From Vicinamibacterales bacterium (GTDB taxonomy: Bacteria > Acidobacteriota > Vicinamibacteria > Vicinamibacterales > 2-12-FULL-66-21), in assembly GCA_035699745.1 (NCBI GenBank), contig DASSPH010000050.1, positions 1 through 64,000 of the forward strand: DNA of 64,000 nucleotides, given 5' to 3'. Of this stretch, positions 1 to 9,494 are shown piece after piece. Under the pieces are notes generated by a model. It was not told the DNA's origin. It ran no database searches and was given only the letters and a program-made list of their open reading frames with translations. The position numbers were made by a program, and so were the translations under genes. Within the stretch, counting starts at the first letter, position 1. Each line of letters begins with the position of its first letter.

Positions 1-504
1 TCGATCGCGATCGCTCGCGATGCCGCCGGCGCCGGCGCCGGACTCACCCGCGACCTGAACGTCGGGCACTACAAGCCGATCAACAGCCCGAGGTTCGTCA
101 ACGACTGCCACGAATTCATCTTCCACTTCACGCCCGGCGGGCGCACCCGCCTCGATCGCCGCGCCATCGGCGTGAAGTACCAGGACGCGTCGAACGTCAC
201 CCGCTGGGCGAGCGGCGGCGCCGATCGCCGCTGCCGCGGCAACACCTGGTTCATTCCCTACGAAACGATCCAGAGCCGCGACAAGGACCGCCCCCATCCG
301 GCGACCTTTCCGCCGCGCGTGCCCGAGTACTGCGTCCGGCTTCACGGCGTGGCGCGGACCCGGCTGATGCTCGATCCGTTTCTCGGCCTCGGCAACTCCG
401 CCATCGCCGCCGCGAACCTCGGGATCGACTTCGTCGGCATCGAGATCGACCGCCACTATCTCGACGAGGCCATCTCGCGCGTGAACGCGGCGATCGACCG
501 CTGA
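1..504 (+). CDS. site-specific DNA methyltransferase, C-terminal part (5' truncated)
   Basis: The frame is open from base 1, so the N-terminus lies outside the window. The visible 167 residues contain HYKPINSPRF and then, close to the C-terminus, DPFLGLGNSAIAAANLGIDF, which is the SAM-binding motif I (FxGxG) region, followed by GIEIDRHYLDEAISR. Motif I at the C-terminal end fits the permuted order of beta-class amino-methyltransferases of the N6_N4_Mtase family, whose DPPY motif would lie in the missing part. Such enzymes methylate adenine or cytosine in DNA, either alone or with a restriction partner; no nuclease is visible here. The stop is at 502-504 and no terminator is obvious before the next operon. 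Confidence 0.8.
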   Translation, partial: SIAIARDAAGAGAGLTRDLNVGHYKPINSPRFVNDCHEFIFHFTPGGRTRLDRRAIGVKYQDASNVTRWASGGADRRCRGNTWFIPYETIQSRDKDRPHPATFPPRVPEYCVRLHGVARTRLMLDPFLGLGNSAIAAANLGIDFVGIEIDRHYLDEAISRVNAAIDR

Positions 505-675
505 CTCCCGCCGGGGAAATTCCCGCGAGGCGATCGAGAAACTCCCCGATCGCCGCCCCGCGGCAGCCCTGAACTCCCACTCTCCTCAAGGATTTCGTCG
601 ATCCGCAGCGGCCACTGCGGCATATGAGTTGCCCTCGTCATGCGCAGCAATCGTGCGCAGCACGCTGGAGCTTCG

Positions 676-1896
676 ATGAATACCACGCTCGACCCCCCTC
701 AGCAGGTCGTGGCGAGAGAACCGGGCTCGCCCGCGGCCGTGCCGCCGCCCCCACGCTGGCGCATGCGTGCCGTTCTCGCCGGCGTCGTGCTCGCCGCGGC
801 GGCGCTCGTCATTGTCGTGTCCTGGCCGGCGCTGTTCCCTGCCCCGTCGCCGCAGGTCCTGCGAGCCAGCGGCCGCATCGAAGGGCGCGAGGTGACGCTT
901 GCCGCCAAGACGATCCAGGGACGGGTCAAGCGGCTGCTGGCCGACGAAGGGCAGACGGTGAAAGCCGGACAACTGCTGGCGGAGCTCGACGCCGCGCAGG
1001 TCGAGGCACAGGTCAACGCCGCCGCCGCGGGCGTGGCGACGCTCGAGGCGCAGGTGCGTCAGGCGGCGCTCGACGTCGCCTACACGGCGAAGAACAGCGA
1101 GGCCTCGATCGCCGCGGCGCGCGCCACGCTCAGCAGCGCCCAGGCGCATGTCGTCCGTGCGAACGCCGTAATGGTCAATGCGGCAGCCGCGCACGAACGC
1201 GCCGACGCCCTGTTCAGAGGCGGCGCGATCTCGAAGCACGAGCTCGACGCGGCGGAGATGGCGCTGCGCACCAGCCGCGCGGATGTGGCCGCCGCCGAAA
1301 AGGACGTGACGCGCGCGGAAGCGAACCTGGCGCTCGCCCAGGCGTCGAGCGACACGATCGAGCTGAAACGCCAGCAGCTGGCGGCGCTGCAGCAGAGCCG
1401 GCGCTCCGCGGCGGCGCGGCTCGACGAGGCGCAAGCCAACCTGGCAGAGCGCCTGATCGTCGCCCCGGAGGCCGGCACGATCATCTCCCGTCCGGCAGAG
1501 GTCGGCGACGTCGTCAACCCCGGCTCCCCCATCTTTCAGGTCGTCGACATGGGGCGGCTGTACGTGAAGGTGTACATCCCGGAGCCCGACATCGCGAAAC
1601 TCCGCCTCGGCGATCCCGCGGAGGTGTTCGTCGACGCCTTTCCGGGCCGCAGCTTCGCGGCGCGGATCTCGAAGATCCACGACCAGGCGGAGTTCACGCC
1701 GAAGAACGTCGAAACCGCCGAAGAGCGCCTCAAGCTGGTGTTCGGCGTCGAGCTGGCGCTCGTCAATCCCGAGGGCCTCTTGAAGCCCGGAATGCCGGCC
1801 GATACGGTCATCCATTTCGACGCGCCGCGCGAAGACGACCGAGCGGGGGTCGATGGTGTGAAAGCCGCCGGAGCGCGCCCGCGCCATGGATCCTGA
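676..1896 (+). CDS. HlyD-family membrane fusion protein (YbhG-like)
   Basis: Periplasmic adaptor that links an inner-membrane ABC exporter to an outer-membrane channel. The protein has a short cytoplasmic tail, one transmembrane helix (about residues 30-48), a lipoyl half-motif (GRVKRLLADEGQTVKAGQ), a long Ala-rich coiled-coil hairpin, the second lipoyl half (APEAGTIISRPAEVGDVVNP) and a beta-barrel domain. The ATG at 676 is preferred over an in-frame ATG at 640 because GGAG sits 5 nt upstream. The 3' end overlaps the following ATPase gene by 11 nt, so the two are translationally coupled. With the fused ATPase and two ABC-2 permeases behind it, the set matches the YbhGFSR exporter type, which exports drugs or cations in E. 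coli; the substrate here is unknown. Confidence 0.9.
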   Translation: MNTTLDPPQQVVAREPGSPAAVPPPPRWRMRAVLAGVVLAAAALVIVVSWPALFPAPSPQVLRASGRIEGREVTLAAKTIQGRVKRLLADEGQTVKAGQLLAELDAAQVEAQVNAAAAGVATLEAQVRQAALDVAYTAKNSEASIAAARATLSSAQAHVVRANAVMVNAAAAHERADALFRGGAISKHELDAAEMALRTSRADVAAAEKDVTRAEANLALAQASSDTIELKRQQLAALQQSRRSAAARLDEAQANLAERLIVAPEAGTIISRPAEVGDVVNPGSPIFQVVDMGRLYVKVYIPEPDIAKLRLGDPAEVFVDAFPGRSFAARISKIHDQAEFTPKNVETAEERLKLVFGVELALVNPEGLLKPGMPADTVIHFDAPREDDRAGVDGVKAAGARPRHGS

Positions 1897-3847
1897 TCTG
1901 GCGTCCATCCTCGAGGTCCGCGACCTCCGTCGCCGCTACGGTCGTCTTGCCCCGGTCGAGGCGGTGCGCGGCGTATCGTTCACCGCGCGTCGCGGAGAGA
2001 TCTTCGGTCTGATCGGCCCTGATGGAGCCGGCAAGACCAGCATCATTCAGATGCTGGCAGGCGTCCTGCGGCCGCACGGCGGCGCGGCGTCGGTCGAAGG
2101 GCTGGACGTCGTGCGTGCGGGCGAAGCGGTGAAGCGGCGCATCGGCTACATGCCGCAAGGGCTCGGGAGCAACCTGTACGACAGCCTGACGGTTCACGAG
2201 AACATCGAGTTCTTCAGGGATCTCCGCAAGCTGCCCGACGACGTCTACCGCAGGAACCGCGCCGAGCTGCTCGCCGCCACGCGGCTCGCGCCGTTTCTCG
2301 ACCGACGCGCGGCGAACCTGTCCGGCGGCATGCGCCAGAAACTGGCGCTCATCTGCACGCTGATTCATCTGCCCGACATCCTCCTGCTCGACGAGCCGAC
2401 GACCGGCGTCGACCCGATTTCGCGGCAGGAGTTCTGGCAGATCATCGGCCGGCTCGTCGAGATCCGCCGTGCGACGGTGCTGGTGAGCACGTCGTACATG
2501 GACGAAGCGGAGCGCTGCCACCGGATCGCGCTGCTGTACGCCGGCGCGATCGTCGCCGAGGGCACGCCGGAAGACGTGAGGCGCCGCGCGCGGGGACATT
2601 TCGTCCGGCTTGCGGCCGTGCCGCAGGCGACAGCACTGCGGCTCCTGAGAGAGCGCCGCGACGTGCAGTCGACCGAAGTCTTCGGCGACGAGCTTCACGT
2701 CAACTTCCACGGGGAGCTGCGCGACATCGAACGCGCGCTGCTCGGCGGCGGCGTCACGCTCGGCGAGGTGGCGCTCCAGGAACCCGGACTCGAGGACGTC
2801 TTCCTGCAACTGCTGTCGGTCCAGCCCACTGAACCGAGCCCGGCGGGAATCTCGATGCGGCGAGACGCGGAACGCGAGCGCCCGCTCGTCGATCCCGGGA
2901 TGCCGCCAACCGATCGGGGCGGGGTCCCGGTTCAGTGCCGCGCCGTGACGCGCCGCTTCGGGGCGTTCACCGCGGTCGAGGCGGTGAACCTGGCGGTACG
3001 GCGGGGCGAGATCTTCGGACTTCTCGGACCGAACGGCGCGGGCAAGACCACGCTCATCAAGATGATGTGCGGGCTGCTCGAGCCCGGGGCGGGAAGCATC
3101 GAGATTGGCGGCATCGACGTCCGTTCCGAGCGCGAGCGCGTCTGGACGGCGATCGGATACATGTCCCAGCGGTTCTCGCTCTATCAGGATCTCACGGTGA
3201 ACCAGAATCTGCAGTTGTACGCCGATCTGTACGGCCTGCAGCGCTCCGCGTACGCCGATCTCGTCGCGCGGCTCGGCCTCGACCCGTTCGCCTCACGGCT
3301 GACCGGGGACCTGCCGATCGGCGTGCGGCAGCGCGTGTCGCTGCTCTGTGCGGTCCTGCACCATCCGTCGACGGTCTTTCTGGACGAACCGACATCCGGC
3401 GTCGATCCGCACGCGCGCCGGCTGTTCTGGGATCTCATCTACGCGCTCTCCCGCGATGCCGGCATCACGGTGCTGGTGTCGACGCATTACATGGACGAAG
3501 CGGCCCATTGCGACCGGCTCGGGCTGATGCACCAGGGGCGGCTGATCGCCGAGGGCTCGCCGGCCGAGCTCAGGCAACAGTCCGAAGAGCGATCGGGCGG
3601 CCTGCTCGCCATTCGAACCGCGGATCCGCGCCGGGCCTGGCAGCTGCTCTCCCGAGTCCGGCCACAGGCGGTCGTGTATGGAGACCACATCCGCGTCCGT
3701 ACGTTTCAGCCCGACAGCGATCGGGCGGCGCTCGCCGGCGCGCTGGCGGACGAAGGCATCGACCGGGTCCGCATCGAGACGGTGCCGATCTCCATGGACG
3801 AAGCGTTCATCGATTTCGTCCGGCGCGCGGAGGCGCTCCGTGCCTAG
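1886..3847 (+). CDS. ABC exporter ATPase with two fused nucleotide-binding domains (YbhF-like)
   Basis: Energises the exporter by ATP hydrolysis in the cytoplasm. Domain 1 has Walker A GPDGAGKT (about residue 44), signature LSGGMRQK and Walker B ILLLDEPTTGVD. Domain 2 has Walker A GPNGAGKT (about residue 381) and Walker B TVFLDEPTSGVD, but its signature is the degenerate LPIGVRQR. That asymmetry is usual for YbhF-type tandem ATPases and is not a defect. Both domains keep the H-loop (TSYMDEA, THYMDEA). The linker after domain 1 (about residues 310-345) is charged and low in complexity. The gene starts inside the upstream adaptor gene and overlaps the next permease by 8 nt. Confidence 0.92.
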   Translation: MDPDLASILEVRDLRRRYGRLAPVEAVRGVSFTARRGEIFGLIGPDGAGKTSIIQMLAGVLRPHGGAASVEGLDVVRAGEAVKRRIGYMPQGLGSNLYDSLTVHENIEFFRDLRKLPDDVYRRNRAELLAATRLAPFLDRRAANLSGGMRQKLALICTLIHLPDILLLDEPTTGVDPISRQEFWQIIGRLVEIRRATVLVSTSYMDEAERCHRIALLYAGAIVAEGTPEDVRRRARGHFVRLAAVPQATALRLLRERRDVQSTEVFGDELHVNFHGELRDIERALLGGGVTLGEVALQEPGLEDVFLQLLSVQPTEPSPAGISMRRDAERERPLVDPGMPPTDRGGVPVQCRAVTRRFGAFTAVEAVNLAVRRGEIFGLLGPNGAGKTTLIKMMCGLLEPGAGSIEIGGIDVRSERERVWTAIGYMSQRFSLYQDLTVNQNLQLYADLYGLQRSAYADLVARLGLDPFASRLTGDLPIGVRQRVSLLCAVLHHPSTVFLDEPTSGVDPHARRLFWDLIYALSRDAGITVLVSTHYMDEAAHCDRLGLMHQGRLIAEGSPAELRQQSEERSGGLLAIRTADPRRAWQLLSRVRPQAVVYGDHIRVRTFQPDSDRAALAGALADEGIDRVRIETVPISMDEAFIDFVRRAEALRA

Positions 3848-4973
3848 CCGGCTCCTCGCCGTCGTCCGCAAGGAATCACGCGAGGTGCTGCGCGATCCGA
3901 TCTACCTCGTGCTGGCGATCGTGGTGCCGCTCGCCGTCACGACGCTGCTCGCGCTCGGCTTCGTGCTCGACGTCAAGCATCTTCCGCTCGCGCTCTACGA
4001 CGAGGATCGTTCCCCCCTCAGCCGCGACTACATGTACGCGTTCACGAATTCGGAGTACTTCCGGCTGGTCACGATGGCCAGCAGCCCCGCCGAGATCGAT
4101 CGCCTGATCGAGTCCGCGGAGGTGCGTGCCGCCGTGCTGATACCGCCGGACTTCTCGCGCCGCCTGGACGCGGGAGAGGCGGTGAGCGTGCAGGTGCTGG
4201 TGGACGGCACGTTCCCGATACGCGCCCTCGTCGCCAGCGGGTACGTCGCCGCCATCGACGCGCAGTTCACCGCCGCGCTTCGCGCTCGCTATCTGGCCCG
4301 GCAGGGCCGGGTGCGCACCAACCTCGTGCCGGTGTCCGTCGAGGGGCGGGTCTGGTACAACCCCTCGCTCGAGACGAAGCACTCGCTCGTGCCGGGGCTG
4401 ATGGTCATCAGTCTGATGTTCTACCCGGCACTGCTCGCGGCGCTGGTTCTCGCTCGCGAAAAGGAACGCGGCACGGTGTTCAACCTGTACTGCTCGCCGG
4501 TGTCGCGATGGGAAGTCATCGTCGGCAAAGCGGTGCCGTACATCGCGCTCGCTTTCGTCGTGTACGTTCTGCTGTTCGCGCTGAACCTGTACGTGTTCGG
4601 CGTCAGGTTCGTCGGCAGCCCCTTCGTGCTCACCGCCGCCGCTCTCCTGTACATCACCGCCAGCGTGGGACTCGGCCTCCTCGTCTCGGTCTTCTGCTCG
4701 ACCCAGGTCGCGGCGATGCTCGTCACCTTCATCGCGCTGATGACCCCCTCGATTCTCTTCTCGGGCCTGCTGACGCCGGTCTCGAGCATGGCGCCGACGG
4801 CGCAGTTCATCAGCCGCCTGATTCCCGCCTCCTATTTCATCGCGATGGTGCGCGGCGTCTTCCTCAAGGGGCTCGGGTTCCGCCATTTCGCCAGCGACCT
4901 GGTGACGCTCGCCGTGTTCGCCGCCGTCGTCTACGGCATCGCGATCCTCGGCTTCAGAAAGCGAGCGGGCTGA
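3840..4973 (+). CDS. ABC-2 type exporter permease (YbhS-like)
   Basis: Membrane subunit of the exporter. The N-terminal helix (about residues 20-40) is followed by a large periplasmic domain of roughly 170 residues and then five to six helices containing LVLAREKERGTVFNLYCSPV, the conserved EKERGT loop of ABC-2 permeases that contacts the ATPase. The GTG start at 3840 was chosen because it lies inside the end of the ATPase gene with an 8-nt overlap, and because the sequence upstream in this frame translates as shadow of the ATPase gene. The product is 377 residues, normal for the family. It probably pairs as a heterodimer with the next permease. Confidence 0.9.
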   Translation: MPSRLLAVVRKESREVLRDPIYLVLAIVVPLAVTTLLALGFVLDVKHLPLALYDEDRSPLSRDYMYAFTNSEYFRLVTMASSPAEIDRLIESAEVRAAVLIPPDFSRRLDAGEAVSVQVLVDGTFPIRALVASGYVAAIDAQFTAALRARYLARQGRVRTNLVPVSVEGRVWYNPSLETKHSLVPGLMVISLMFYPALLAALVLAREKERGTVFNLYCSPVSRWEVIVGKAVPYIALAFVVYVLLFALNLYVFGVRFVGSPFVLTAAALLYITASVGLGLLVSVFCSTQVAAMLVTFIALMTPSILFSGLLTPVSSMAPTAQFISRLIPASYFIAMVRGVFLKGLGFRHFASDLVTLAVFAAVVYGIAILGFRKRAG

Positions 4974-4974
4974 C

Positions 4975-6147
4975 GTGCGGCGCAGGCTGGCGGCGGGTGC
5001 ACCGTGGCGCAGGAGAGTGGCGGGCCTGATCCGCAAGGAGTTCGCCCAGATCGGACGCGATCGGCCGCTCGTGATCATCCTGCTGTGGGCGTTCACCGCG
5101 GCGATCTATTCAGCCGGGCGGGGCGGGGCCACCGAAGCGATGAATGTCGCGACGGCGGTGTACGATCTGAGCCAGGGCTCCGCGAGCCGCGAATTCGTCA
5201 GTCACCTGCAGCCGCCGTATTTCAAGATCGTCGCCCACCTCCAGCGGGAGTCCGAGATCACGACGTGGCTCGATCGCGGCAAGGCGGCGATCGTCGTCAT
5301 CATCCCGCCGGACTTTCAGCGCAGGGTCGACGGAACCCGGCAGGCCCAGATCCAGGTGCTGTCCGACGGCGCACTGGCGATGCCGGCGACGGTCGCCGGC
5401 GCTTACATCGCAGCCATTTCGGCGACCTACTCGGTGACGGTGCTCGAGCGCCGGGCCGGCATCTCGGGCGCTCTCGTCCGGGGACCGGCGCTCGACGAGC
5501 GATTACGGGTCACGTTCAATCCCAACATGCTGAGCTCGTGGTTCTCGGCGCTTCTCGAGCTGCTCAACATGTGCACCATGGTGTCGCTGCTGCTGACGGC
5601 GGCAAACCTCGTGCGCGAGAAGGAGCGCGGGACGATCGAGCGGCTGCTGGTCAGTCCGGCCAAGCCCTGCGAGATCTTTCTCGCCAAGATCATTCCCACC
5701 GTCGTCGTGGTCCTCGCCCTGTGCGCGCTGAGCTTCCTGCTCGTGCTCGTGCCGGTATTCGGGCTGCCGATTCGCGGCAGCCTGCTGCTCTTCTTCAGCG
5801 TCACCGCGCTCTACGTCTTCGCCATGACGAGCATGGGCATCGCCATCGCGCTGGTGGCGCGCAACATGGCGCAGGGCGTTCTCATCATGATCCTGATCCT
5901 GCAGCCCATGATCTTCCTGTCGGGCGCCTGGAATCCGCCCGAGGCGATGAGCCCGTGGCTGCGCGGGATCAGCCTCGTCTCGCCGCTCCGCTACTTCCTC
6001 GACTTCGGGTTCGGCGTCATCCTGAAAGGCAACGGCGCGTCCGTGCTGGCCCGGGACATCGCCGGCATCGCCATCCTCGGCAGCGTCTTGTTCGGGTTCT
6101 CGCTGCTGTGGTTCGAGAGAAGTCTCAAAGTCCGCACCCGCGCCTGA
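4975..6147 (+). CDS. ABC-2 type exporter permease (YbhR-like)
   Basis: Second membrane subunit of the exporter. It has the same plan as its neighbour: an N-terminal helix (IILLWAFTAAIY), a periplasmic domain, then a C-terminal bundle with NLVREKERGTIERLLVSPAK as the ATPase-contact loop and FLSGAWNPPEAMSPWL near the end. The GTG start at 4975 follows the previous stop by one base, so translation is probably coupled. It is the last gene of the four-gene exporter operon. No outer-membrane channel gene is present in the window, so a TolC-like partner would have to be encoded elsewhere. Confidence 0.9.
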   Translation: MRRRLAAGAPWRRRVAGLIRKEFAQIGRDRPLVIILLWAFTAAIYSAGRGGATEAMNVATAVYDLSQGSASREFVSHLQPPYFKIVAHLQRESEITTWLDRGKAAIVVIIPPDFQRRVDGTRQAQIQVLSDGALAMPATVAGAYIAAISATYSVTVLERRAGISGALVRGPALDERLRVTFNPNMLSSWFSALLELLNMCTMVSLLLTAANLVREKERGTIERLLVSPAKPCEIFLAKIIPTVVVVLALCALSFLLVLVPVFGLPIRGSLLLFFSVTALYVFAMTSMGIAIALVARNMAQGVLIMILILQPMIFLSGAWNPPEAMSPWLRGISLVSPLRYFLDFGFGVILKGNGASVLARDIAGIAILGSVLFGFSLLWFERSLKVRTRA

Positions 6148-6162
6148 GCGGCCTGGCTGGCG

Positions 6163-6196
6163 AAAAAAAAGCCCGGGCTGCCGAAGCAGCCCGGGC
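6163..6196 (-). terminator. rho-independent terminator of the TonB receptor gene
   Basis: A perfect 11-bp GC-rich stem (6171-6181 with 6186-6196) around a 4-nt loop. Read on the minus strand it is followed by eight T residues (6170-6163). It lies directly downstream of the minus-strand receptor gene and may also stop the convergent exporter operon. Confidence 0.9.
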
Positions 6197-6219
6197 CTGA
6201 ACCAGCCGCCGGCGATGAA

Positions 6220-9200
6220 CTAGAAGCGCACCCTGGCGCCGAGCTGCATCTGCCAGCGCGAGCGGAGGTCGTCGCGCAGGAAGCGGTTGAACGTCGGCGA
6301 CACCAGCGTCGTGATGTTGTAGGCCGTGACCGGGTTGGTCGGCGTCGGGCTCGCCGGGCTCGTGGACGGCTGCACCAGGTTGTTGTTCGACTGGTAGCGA
6401 ATCAGCCCCTTGGTGCGGTCGAACACGTTGATCAGGTTCAGCAGGTCGAGCGTGACTTCCGTGCGGAAGCGGCGATACGGCAGTTCGACCTTGAACTTCG
6501 CGTCGAGCGTGTTGGTCCACGGCGCGCGGCACGCGTTGCGCGGAATGATCTGGCCGACGTACTCGGCGAGACAGCCGTCGCCGCCGGTGAGGAAGTTCAG
6601 CAGGTCGTTATAGGTCCCGCCGGTGTAGTTCAGCGGATCCGACGCGGTCGGCAGATACACCAGATCGTTGGCGTTGCGGCCGTCGCCGTTCACGTCGCTG
6701 CTGCTGTAGACCATCGTGTACGGGCGGCCCGACTGCCCGGCATAGAACACCGAGACGCCCGGCTTCACCGTCCGCAGGAACGGGAAGTCGTAGCTGGCCG
6801 TCGCGGTGACGCGGTGGCCCGGATCGAAGTTCGACCGCGACAGCGGCGCGTTGTTCGGGTCGCCCGGCACGTAGACGAAGCCCCAGTTCGACGCCGCCTG
6901 GTCGGACGTGCCGTCCATGATGCTCTTCGCCTGGCCGTAGGAATACGCGCCCTGGATGAAGAGGCCGTTGGTGAACGGACGGCGCGCCTCGTACGACACG
7001 TTCCACGTGCGCCCCTTGGTCGTGTTCTCGAGCAGGATCACGTCGCTCAGCGACGTCACCTGCCGCGAGAACATCGGCCGGCCGCCGATGCCGGTCGCGC
7101 CGTTCGGCGCGTAGTTCAGGTTCCGGTACTTGATGTCCTTGACGGTCTTCGACCACACGAAGTCGGCCGTGCCGTAGAACCCGCCCCACAGCTGATGGTC
7201 GTACCCCACGTTGCCGCGCAGCACCGATGGGTACTTGAAGTCCGGATCGATGACGTCGATCTCGTTGGTGAACGACCCCGCGGTCGCGCCGGTGACCGTC
7301 TTCGGCTGATTGAGCGGGTCGCTCACGAACGGGATGCGGTTGTTGGCGTTGGTGTTCGCGCCGATCCGGGTGAAGTCGATGCCGGTGTTGCCGAACTGGT
7401 TCGAGATCCACACGTAGGCGGGGCGGCCCGAGAAGAGGCCCATGCCGCCGCGGAGCTGGCTGGTGCCGTTGCCGCTCAGGTCATAGTTGATCCCCACGCG
7501 CGGCGACCACTGCAGATGGCTCGGGACGACGTCGGTGGCGTAGCCGAAGGTCGCGACCGCGACGGGGTTGGCGGTCGGCTTCTCCGGGAACGTCGGCGCA
7601 TCCGCACGCACGCCGTAGGTGAGCGTCACGCTGGGGCTGAGGCGCCACTGATCGCCGGCGTAGAAGCCCCACTGCCGCACCTTGAAGGCGGCGCGCTGCT
7701 GCGGGTCGCTCGTCGCCGAGAAGCTGTGGTTGAAGCCCTGCGCGAGCCCGGCCTCGAAGTTCTCGATGCTGGTGAACGTGTAGCTGCCGAAATTGTCGCG
7801 GATGAACAGGTTCGCCAGGTCGAGGAACTCGTTGTGGCTGCCGAAGGTCCACGTGTGGCGGCCGCTGATCCAGGTGAACGCCTCGTTCAGCTCGATGATG
7901 TCCTGATCGATGGCGTTGCGCGCCGAGAACTGCTCGGTCCCGGCCTGCACCGAGATGGTGCCGCCGGTGCCCTGGATGGTGACCTGCGGGAACGGCGGGT
8001 TGCCGATCGGGTTCTCGCGGTGATCGCGCACCCGCGTGTAGGTGAAGCGGAGCTCGTTGACCCCCTTCCCCACCTGCGAGTTCAGCTGCGCGACGGTGGA
8101 GTTGGTGTTGCTCGCGTACCGGTAGTAATTGTCCGGCGTCTTGAAGAACGTGGTCGACGGCGTGCCGATGTCGTTGAACGCGTCGATGTAGTTGTGGCGC
8201 ACCACCAGCTGGTGGCCCTTGGCGACGTTGAAATCGCCGCGGAAGAAGTACTTGTTGTTGTCGGTGGCGCGGACGAACTCGCTGCCGGGATCCGCGCCCG
8301 GATCGTAGCCATACCGGGACTTCAGCGCGGTGATGACGCGCTCGAACAGCACCGGATCGCGGAACTGCTGGACCGCCCCGCCGACCGCGAAGCCGGTCGG
8401 CCGCTCCTTGCGCTCGTAGTCGAGCGTGCCGAAGAAGAACGCCCTGTTCCGCACCACCGGCCCGCCGATGCTGCCGCCGAACTGGTTGTGCTTGAAGGTC
8501 GAGATCCTGGTGTTGGTCAGCCCCTTGCCGACCCAGTCCTCGTTGCGGCCGAAATAGAACGCGGTGCCGCGCACGCTGTTGGTGCCGCTCTTCGTGATCG
8601 CGTTGATGCCGCCGCCGGAGAAGCCCCCCTGGCGGACGTCGTACGGCGAGACGACGAGCTGGATTTCCTGGATGGCGTCGAGACTCACCGGCTGCGTTTC
8701 CGCCGTGCCGCCGGGGACGCCGGCGGAGCTGGCGAGCCCGAACAGGTCGTTGTTCACCGCGCCGTCGATCTGCAGGCTGTTGTAGCGATAGCTGTTGCCG
8801 GCGACCGACACGACCGAGCCCTGGTCCGCGCCCGATCCGCCGCCGAAGGTATTGAACATCGGGCTGATCCGCACGATATCGGTGAGGCTGCGCGAAATCG
8901 TCGGCAGGTTCTCCTTCACCTCGTTCGGGATGTTGTCGGCGGTGCCGGCGCGCGAAAGGTCGATCAGCGGCGACGTGGCGATGACGTCGACGGTCTCGCT
9001 CACGGTCGCGAGCTGCAGCTTGAAGTCGGCCGTGCGCTCGGCGCCGAGCTCCACCGCGAGCCGTTCCTGCTTCTGCTCGCGGAAGCCCTGCATGTTGACG
9101 GTGATGGTGTAGGAGCCCACCCTCACGTTCAGGATGTTGTAACGGCCGTCGGTGCCCGTGACCGCTTCATAGGTCGTGCCGGTATCGGTGTGAACCGCCA

Positions 9201-9357
9201 CCACGGTGGCGCCAGGAAGCACGCCTCCCTGCGCGTCTGTCACCGTGCCGGCGATGTTGCCCGTCGTCACGGTCTGGGCCGCGAGCGGGGCCGCGCAGAG
9301 CAGCGCCCAGCAGAACGCGACCGCAAGGCTCCAGACAGCCTTCGTACGCAATTTCAT
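6220..9357 (-). CDS. TonB-dependent receptor, Oar-like, with carboxypeptidase-regulatory N-domain
   Basis: Large outer-membrane beta-barrel that probably takes up an oligomeric nutrient using TonB energy. Residues 1-28 form a signal peptide ending near LAAQ. Residues about 32-115 are a CarboxypepD_reg-like beta-sandwich (GNIAGTVTDAQGGVLPGATV), followed by a plug domain with GTADNIPNEV and AGNSYRYNSLQIDGAVNND, then a long barrel ending in the C-terminal aromatic signature ARVRF. The length, about 1045 residues, is typical of acidobacterial Oar-like receptors. I chose the ATG at 9357 because GGAGAA lies 7 nt upstream, inside a possible GTG start at 9372. A TATAAT lies about 55 nt upstream and a strong terminator follows. 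The ligand is unknown. Confidence 0.93.
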   Translation of the reverse strand: MKLRTKAVWSLAVAFCWALLCAAPLAAQTVTTGNIAGTVTDAQGGVLPGATVVAVHTDTGTTYEAVTGTDGRYNILNVRVGSYTITVNMQGFREQKQERLAVELGAERTADFKLQLATVSETVDVIATSPLIDLSRAGTADNIPNEVKENLPTISRSLTDIVRISPMFNTFGGGSGADQGSVVSVAGNSYRYNSLQIDGAVNNDLFGLASSAGVPGGTAETQPVSLDAIQEIQLVVSPYDVRQGGFSGGGINAITKSGTNSVRGTAFYFGRNEDWVGKGLTNTRISTFKHNQFGGSIGGPVVRNRAFFFGTLDYERKERPTGFAVGGAVQQFRDPVLFERVITALKSRYGYDPGADPGSEFVRATDNNKYFFRGDFNVAKGHQLVVRHNYIDAFNDIGTPSTTFFKTPDNYYRYASNTNSTVAQLNSQVGKGVNELRFTYTRVRDHRENPIGNPPFPQVTIQGTGGTISVQAGTEQFSARNAIDQDIIELNEAFTWISGRHTWTFGSHNEFLDLANLFIRDNFGSYTFTSIENFEAGLAQGFNHSFSATSDPQQRAAFKVRQWGFYAGDQWRLSPSVTLTYGVRADAPTFPEKPTANPVAVATFGYATDVVPSHLQWSPRVGINYDLSGNGTSQLRGGMGLFSGRPAYVWISNQFGNTGIDFTRIGANTNANNRIPFVSDPLNQPKTVTGATAGSFTNEIDVIDPDFKYPSVLRGNVGYDHQLWGGFYGTADFVWSKTVKDIKYRNLNYAPNGATGIGGRPMFSRQVTSLSDVILLENTTKGRTWNVSYEARRPFTNGLFIQGAYSYGQAKSIMDGTSDQAASNWGFVYVPGDPNNAPLSRSNFDPGHRVTATASYDFPFLRTVKPGVSVFYAGQSGRPYTMVYSSSDVNGDGRNANDLVYLPTASDPLNYTGGTYNDLLNFLTGGDGCLAEYVGQIIPRNACRAPWTNTLDAKFKVELPYRRFRTEVTLDLLNLINVFDRTKGLIRYQSNNNLVQPSTSPASPTPTNPVTAYNITTLVSPTFNRFLRDDLRSRWQMQLGARVRF

Positions 9358-9411
9358 CAAAGTGTTCTCCACGTCCAGTTGTCTTCGAACTTAGGGGAAA
9401 AGGCGTCGAGA

Positions 9412-9417
9412 ATTATA
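9412..9417 (-). promoter_or_regulatory. -10 element of the TonB receptor gene
   Basis: TATAAT on the minus strand. It predicts a leader of roughly 45-50 nt before the receptor ATG. No good -35 match is visible at 16-19 nt. Confidence 0.45.
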
Positions 9418-9440
9418 GCAGCAGCGACGTGACGCCGGTG

Positions 9441-9464
9441 AAAAAAGGCCGCCGGCGGGCGGCC
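9441..9464 (-). terminator. rho-independent terminator of the VWFA-related gene
   Basis: Seven-base-pair GC stem (9447-9453 with 9458-9464) with a 4-nt loop, followed on the minus strand by six T residues (9446-9441). It lies 30 nt after the stop of the minus-strand gene. Confidence 0.85.
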
Positions 9465-9494
9465 TTTCATATTCCGTAAACGATGGATAGCGCG

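Noticed and set aside
505-675. Terminator or small gene after the methyltransferase
   Set aside because: Weak inverted repeats are present but with no T-run, and no convincing ORF fits; nothing annotated.
3290-3340. Degenerate signature motif in the second ATPase domain of the exporter
   Set aside because: LPxGxRQR in place of LSGGQ in the second domain is usual for YbhF-type tandem ATPases, so it is not a lesion.
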